Part shown: piece by piece, positions 7,240 through 9,500 of the stretch
Layout: every line of letters starts with the position of its first letter
Numbering within the stretch: the stretch's first letter is position 1
Assembly: GCA_016742295.1 (NCBI GenBank)
Contig: JACVCA010000034.1
Span: 1 to 9,500, forward strand
Direction of reading: 5' to 3'
Origin: Alphaproteobacteria bacterium
GTDB taxonomy: Bacteria > Pseudomonadota > Alphaproteobacteria > JAGOMX01
DNA: 9,500 nt
Notes under the pieces: generated by a model
What the model was told of the DNA's origin: nothing
Database searches by the model: none
Seen by the model: the letters and a program-made list of their open reading frames with translations, nothing else
Program-made: the position numbers and the translations under genes

Positions 7240-8208
7240 ATGAAGCAAATTTTTACCTTTCGAATTTCTGAGCAAGACATAGGAGCCCGCCTTGATAAGT
7301 TTGTTGCTCAAGAATGTCAAAAGCTCATTAGTCGCTCGCGCCTTAAAGCATTAATTCTTGAAGGGCAAGTTAAAATTGATGCGGCTGTTGTCTCAGATCC
7401 TTCTAAAAAATTAAAAGCTCATCAAGAAATTACAATTACAATTCCAAAAATACGTGAAGCAAATCCTGCTGCACAATTTATACCCCTCAATATTGTTTAC
7501 GAAGATGATGATGTCATAGTGATTGATAAGGTTGCCGGCATGGTCGTACATCCTGCTCCAGGCAATCGTGACCATACCTTGGTTAATGCTTTGTTGGGCC
7601 ATTGTGGGGAAAGCTTGTCAGGGATTGGCGGGATTAGAAGACCGGGTATTGTTCATCGCTTAGATAAAGAAACCAGCGGCCTTTTAGTGGTTGCCAAGCA
7701 CGATCTTGCCCATCAACGATTGTCAGAGCAATTTGCAGCTCGATCTCTTTCACGGTGTTATTATGCGGTTGTCTGGGGGGTCCCTTTACCTTCTGAGGGG
7801 ATGGTTGAGGGTAACATTGGACGTAGCCCACGCAACCGCAAGAAAATGGCTCTACTTTCCGAGGGAGGTAAACCTGCCCGAACATTTTATAAAGTTGTAT
7901 CTGCATACCAAAGAGTTGCTGCTTTAATAGACTGCAAACTCGAAAGTGGTAGGACACACCAAATCCGCGTACACATGACAGCGCAAGGATATCCACTCAT
8001 TGGTGATGTGTTATATGGCCGGCTACCTCGTACTTTAAATCCAGAAATTTTAGCATTCGTAAAAACGTTTGGTTCAACGCCTTCGCGCCATGCTCTCCAT
8101 GCTTACCAACTGGAATTTATACATCCTCTCACCAGTGTATCGATGAAATTCAAAAGTAATTTGCCTGAGGATTTAGAAAATCTTTTACTTTTTCTTAAAA
8201 AATTATAA
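7240..8208 (+). CDS. rluD: 23S rRNA pseudouridine synthase RluD (RluA family)
   Basis: A 322-residue cytoplasmic enzyme that converts uridines of 23S rRNA helix 69 to pseudouridine (positions 1911, 1915 and 1917 in E. coli), aiding ribosome assembly. An S4 RNA-binding domain occupies about 12-70 (ARLDKFVAQE, SRSRLKALILEGQVKID). The catalytic domain follows. It shows IVYEDDDVIVIDKVAGMVVH near 85-104 and the RluA signature HRLDKETSGLLVVAK at 139-153 with catalytic Asp142. CKLESGRTHQIRVHM and PLIGDVLYG lie further on. Length is normal and no key residue is missing. I kept the ATG at 7240 because it leads straight into the usual N-terminus, although no good ribosome site precedes it. A TACAAT at 7194-7199 could be a -10 element but has no convincing -35. 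The gap to rpoH is 61 bases with no terminator, so co-transcription is likely. Confidence 0.93.
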   Translation: MKQIFTFRISEQDIGARLDKFVAQECQKLISRSRLKALILEGQVKIDAAVVSDPSKKLKAHQEITITIPKIREANPAAQFIPLNIVYEDDDVIVIDKVAGMVVHPAPGNRDHTLVNALLGHCGESLSGIGGIRRPGIVHRLDKETSGLLVVAKHDLAHQRLSEQFAARSLSRCYYAVVWGVPLPSEGMVEGNIGRSPRNRKKMALLSEGGKPARTFYKVVSAYQRVAALIDCKLESGRTHQIRVHMTAQGYPLIGDVLYGRLPRTLNPEILAFVKTFGSTPSRHALHAYQLEFIHPLTSVSMKFKSNLPEDLENLLLFLKKL

Positions 8209-8247
8209 AAATTTGCTGTTTTTTAAGGAAAAAGGGGTAAATTAAAA

Positions 8248-8325
8248 ATGAAGGAGACTAAATTTATTTATGGCTCAACAAATAGGTGGCAACCTTTATT
8301 TATACGGCGGAGCAAGAAATACTGA
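8248..8325 (+). promoter_or_regulatory. 25-codon upstream open frame overlapping the rpoH start
   Basis: An ATG at 8248, with AAGGGG at 8232-8237 ten bases upstream, opens a frame of 25 codons that ends at a TGA (8323-8325). It runs across the rpoH ATG at 8270 in another frame and covers the AAGGAG (8251-8256) that is the only clear ribosome site for rpoH, itself 13 bases from that ATG. Ribosomes on this frame would compete with or reshape rpoH initiation. The peptide is basic and unrecognised. It may be a chance frame. Confidence 0.22.
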
Positions 8326-9175
8326 TGATAGTTTTTCATCTTATCTTCGCGCTATCCAAGAATTCCCTATGCTTGAAGCAGAAGAAGAGTATATGCTTGC
8401 AAAAAAATGGCTTGAGCAAAATGATAAGGATGCAGCAGAAAAATTAATAAATAGTCATTTGCGCTTAGTAGCGAAAATTGCTTCAGGCTATCGAGGCTAT
8501 AGATTGCCTTTAAGTGACCTTATTTCAGAGGGGGTCATAGGGATTATTCAAGCTCTAAAACGATATAATCCTGAAAAAGGATTTCGTTTTTCAACTTATG
8601 CAACATGGTGGATCCGGGCAAGGCTCAATGATTATGTCTTGCGTTCGTGGTCTCTGGTGAGAGTAGGTACAACGAATTCTCAGAAAAAATTATTCTTTAG
8701 TCTTAAAAAAGTAAAAAATTCACTCCAGCAATTAGAAAAAGATGAAAATCTACCTGAAAACGTAGTTAAGAAAATTGCCGATAAGCTTAATGTAACGAAG
8801 CAAGAAGTTATGGAGATGGAGCAGCGTCTTTCAGGTCCTGATTATTCTCTAAACTCTCCCGTTGGAGAGGAAGAAGAAGCGGAATGGCAAGACTGGCTTG
8901 AAGATGAATCGGATAATCAAGAAACGCAGTATGCTTTTCAGGAAGAACTCTTTAAACGCCGTAAACTCTTGAATTATGCGCTTGAGTGTTTAAATCCGCG
9001 GGAACACAAAATTTTTCTTGAAAGGCGTTTAAGTGATTCTCCTGCTACACTTTCAGTTGTTGCAGAAAAATACGGACTTTCTCGAGAGCGTGTACGTCAA
9101 ATCGAAAAGAATGCTTTTGATAAGGTTCAAAAAGCCATTATACGGAAAGCTACAGAAATGCACTTAAGCATTTAA
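8270..9175 (+). CDS. rpoH: RNA polymerase heat-shock sigma factor RpoH (sigma-32)
   Basis: A 301-residue group 3-like sigma factor that directs RNA polymerase to heat-shock promoters (chaperones, proteases). Region 1.2/2.1 is SYLRAIQEFPMLEAEEEYML. Regions 2.2-2.4 span about 60-125, including DLISEGVIGIIQALKRYNPE and the -10 recognising RFSTYATWWIRARLNDYVL. The RpoH box QKKLFFSLKK at 138-147, diagnostic of the family, is intact. Region 4.2 carries the helix-turn-helix LSVVAEKYGLSRERVRQIE at 261-279. The alphaproteobacterial-style SWSLVRVGTT precedes the RpoH box. The start at 8270 gives the usual N-terminal length, but its AAGGAG lies 13 bases away, further than normal, and another short frame overlaps it. 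It follows rluD, an arrangement common in Alphaproteobacteria. Confidence 0.95.
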   Translation: MAQQIGGNLYLYGGARNTDDSFSSYLRAIQEFPMLEAEEEYMLAKKWLEQNDKDAAEKLINSHLRLVAKIASGYRGYRLPLSDLISEGVIGIIQALKRYNPEKGFRFSTYATWWIRARLNDYVLRSWSLVRVGTTNSQKKLFFSLKKVKNSLQQLEKDENLPENVVKKIADKLNVTKQEVMEMEQRLSGPDYSLNSPVGEEEEAEWQDWLEDESDNQETQYAFQEELFKRRKLLNYALECLNPREHKIFLERRLSDSPATLSVVAEKYGLSRERVRQIEKNAFDKVQKAIIRKATEMHLSI

Positions 9176-9188
9176 TGAAATTTTTTTT
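9156..9188 (+). terminator. weak candidate rpoH terminator
   Basis: A perfect six-base stem, AAATGC and GCATTT, with loop ACTTAA (9156-9173) overlaps the last rpoH codons. Eight T's follow at 9181-9188. Seven bases separate stem and T run and the stem is AT-rich, so this is imperfect as an intrinsic terminator, but it is the only candidate after rpoH. Confidence 0.33.
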
Positions 9189-9223
9189 AAACTTGTCCCC
9201 TATTTTTAATTGAGCACCCATCT

Positions 9224-9240
9224 CAAAGACTATGTCTTTG
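9224..9240. repeat. perfect 7-bp hairpin in the rpoH-dnaX gap
   Basis: CAAAGAC and GTCTTTG pair perfectly around a TAT loop. No T run follows on the plus strand. On the minus strand only a short mixed tract follows. It lies midway in the 177-base gap between rpoH and dnaX, which otherwise shows no gene, no clear promoter and no small SRP RNA signature. It could be an RNA structure in the dnaX leader or an incomplete terminator. Confidence 0.4.
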
Positions 9241-9352
9241 GCTTTATAAACTAGAAGGGATCAATTGAATTCTTGTTGATGTATCTTGTTCCCTTTTCTT
9301 TCCTATGGTAACCAATTCTTTGAGACTTTCGCGTATACGATAAAGGTTATGT

Positions 9353-9500
9353 ATGAACCAAGTTACATCTATTGAAAACCCACATCAATCTTATCGTGTT
9401 CTTGCTCGTACAACGCGACCAACAACATTTTCAGATCTTATTGGTCAAGAGACTACAGTTCAGATCCTTACGAATGGATTAAGAGGCGGACGTTTACCAC
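9353..9500 (+). CDS. dnaX: DNA polymerase III subunit gamma/tau, N-terminus (partial at window end)
   Basis: The first 49 codons of the clamp-loader ATPase that assembles the sliding clamp on DNA and couples the replicative polymerases. SYRVLARTTRPTTFSDLIGQ (residues 13-32) is the hallmark DnaX N-terminus, usually seen as Y-x-V-L-A-R-K-x-R-P-x-x-F. The Walker A motif should follow just past the window edge. The ATG at 9353 has AAAGG at 9342-9346 six bases upstream. An ATG at 9349 in another frame stops after eight codons and is not the start. The usual basic residue after VLAR is Thr here (ART), a small deviation. The rest of the gene lies outside the window. Confidence 0.92.
   Translation, partial: MNQVTSIENPHQSYRVLARTTRPTTFSDLIGQETTVQILTNGLRGGRLP

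Noticed and set aside
7218..7246. TTGACT upstream of rluD as a -35 element
   Set aside because: At normal spacing its -10 would fall inside the start of the coding region, with no TATAAT-like hexamer there.
7634..7996. 120-residue minus-strand frame, and a 78-residue plus-strand frame (7691-7927), within rluD
   Set aside because: Both lie inside the conserved catalytic domain of rluD and show no domain or ribosome site of their own. They are shadow frames.
9176..9352. Small SRP RNA (ffs) upstream of dnaX
   Set aside because: This location often carries ffs, but the conserved GGAAG-type apical loop and internal loop signatures are absent on both strands.
9349..9375. ATG at 9349 as the dnaX start or an upstream peptide
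   Set aside because: It stops after eight codons and lies only two bases from the AAAGG. The dnaX frame from 9353 has proper spacing and the family N-terminus.
1..9500. CRISPR array, transposon ends, toxin-antitoxin or phage-defence module
   Set aside because: I read both strands for regularly spaced repeats, transposase or integrase motifs and paired small genes, and found none. The accessory genes fit glycan synthesis.

Overview
The window looks like an AT-rich alphaproteobacterial chromosome. The evidence is the rluD-rpoH pair, a heat-shock sigma factor with the alphaproteobacterial N-terminal pattern and an RpoH box, a dnaX start, and a tRNA-Ser(GGA) with an encoded CCA. The low GC of the left two thirds and the decayed reading frames would fit a host-associated lineage of the Rickettsiales/Holosporales kind. 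That placement is inference.

Layout. Bases 1-331 hold AT-rich non-coding sequence and a short start-less reading frame that I do not recognise. Bases 332-6498 are a tightly packed plus-strand operon of six genes for a cell-surface glycan. In order they are a GT-B/CgeB-like glycosyltransferase, a class I methyltransferase, a polysaccharide-deacetylase-like protein, a multi-pass GT-C-type membrane glycosyltransferase, a second GT-B glycosyltransferase with an N-terminal membrane helix, and a second methyltransferase. Gaps run from 14 bases down to a 14-base overlap, so translation is probably coupled. The operon ends in a broken gene (6505-6958) resembling the first half of a methyltransferase. 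Its well-placed ATG runs into a stop after three codons, while a long open frame continues one base out of register.

A likely bidirectional terminator (about 6989-7022) separates the operon from a convergent tRNA-Ser(GGA) at 7029-7118 on the minus strand. To the right are housekeeping genes on the plus strand: rluD (23S rRNA pseudouridine synthase), rpoH (sigma-32) and the first 148 bases of dnaX. These are visibly richer in GC. By direct count, bases 3961-4020 in the operon have 16 G/C of 60, while 7921-7980 and 7621-7680 in rluD have 27 and 30 of 60.

Interpretation. The glycan operon looks like an accessory block ending at the 3' side of a tRNA gene, where islands often join core chromosome. 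It can assemble and decorate (methylate, perhaps deacetylate) a lipid-linked or surface glycan. No flippase, polymerase or ABC exporter lies in the window, so the pathway must continue to the left or elsewhere. I found no CRISPR array, transposase or toxin-antitoxin pair. The observations most worth checking are the frameshifted methyltransferase remnant, the tRNA-flanked composition boundary, the deacetylase-like protein with a changed metal site, and a 25-codon open frame that overlaps the rpoH start.
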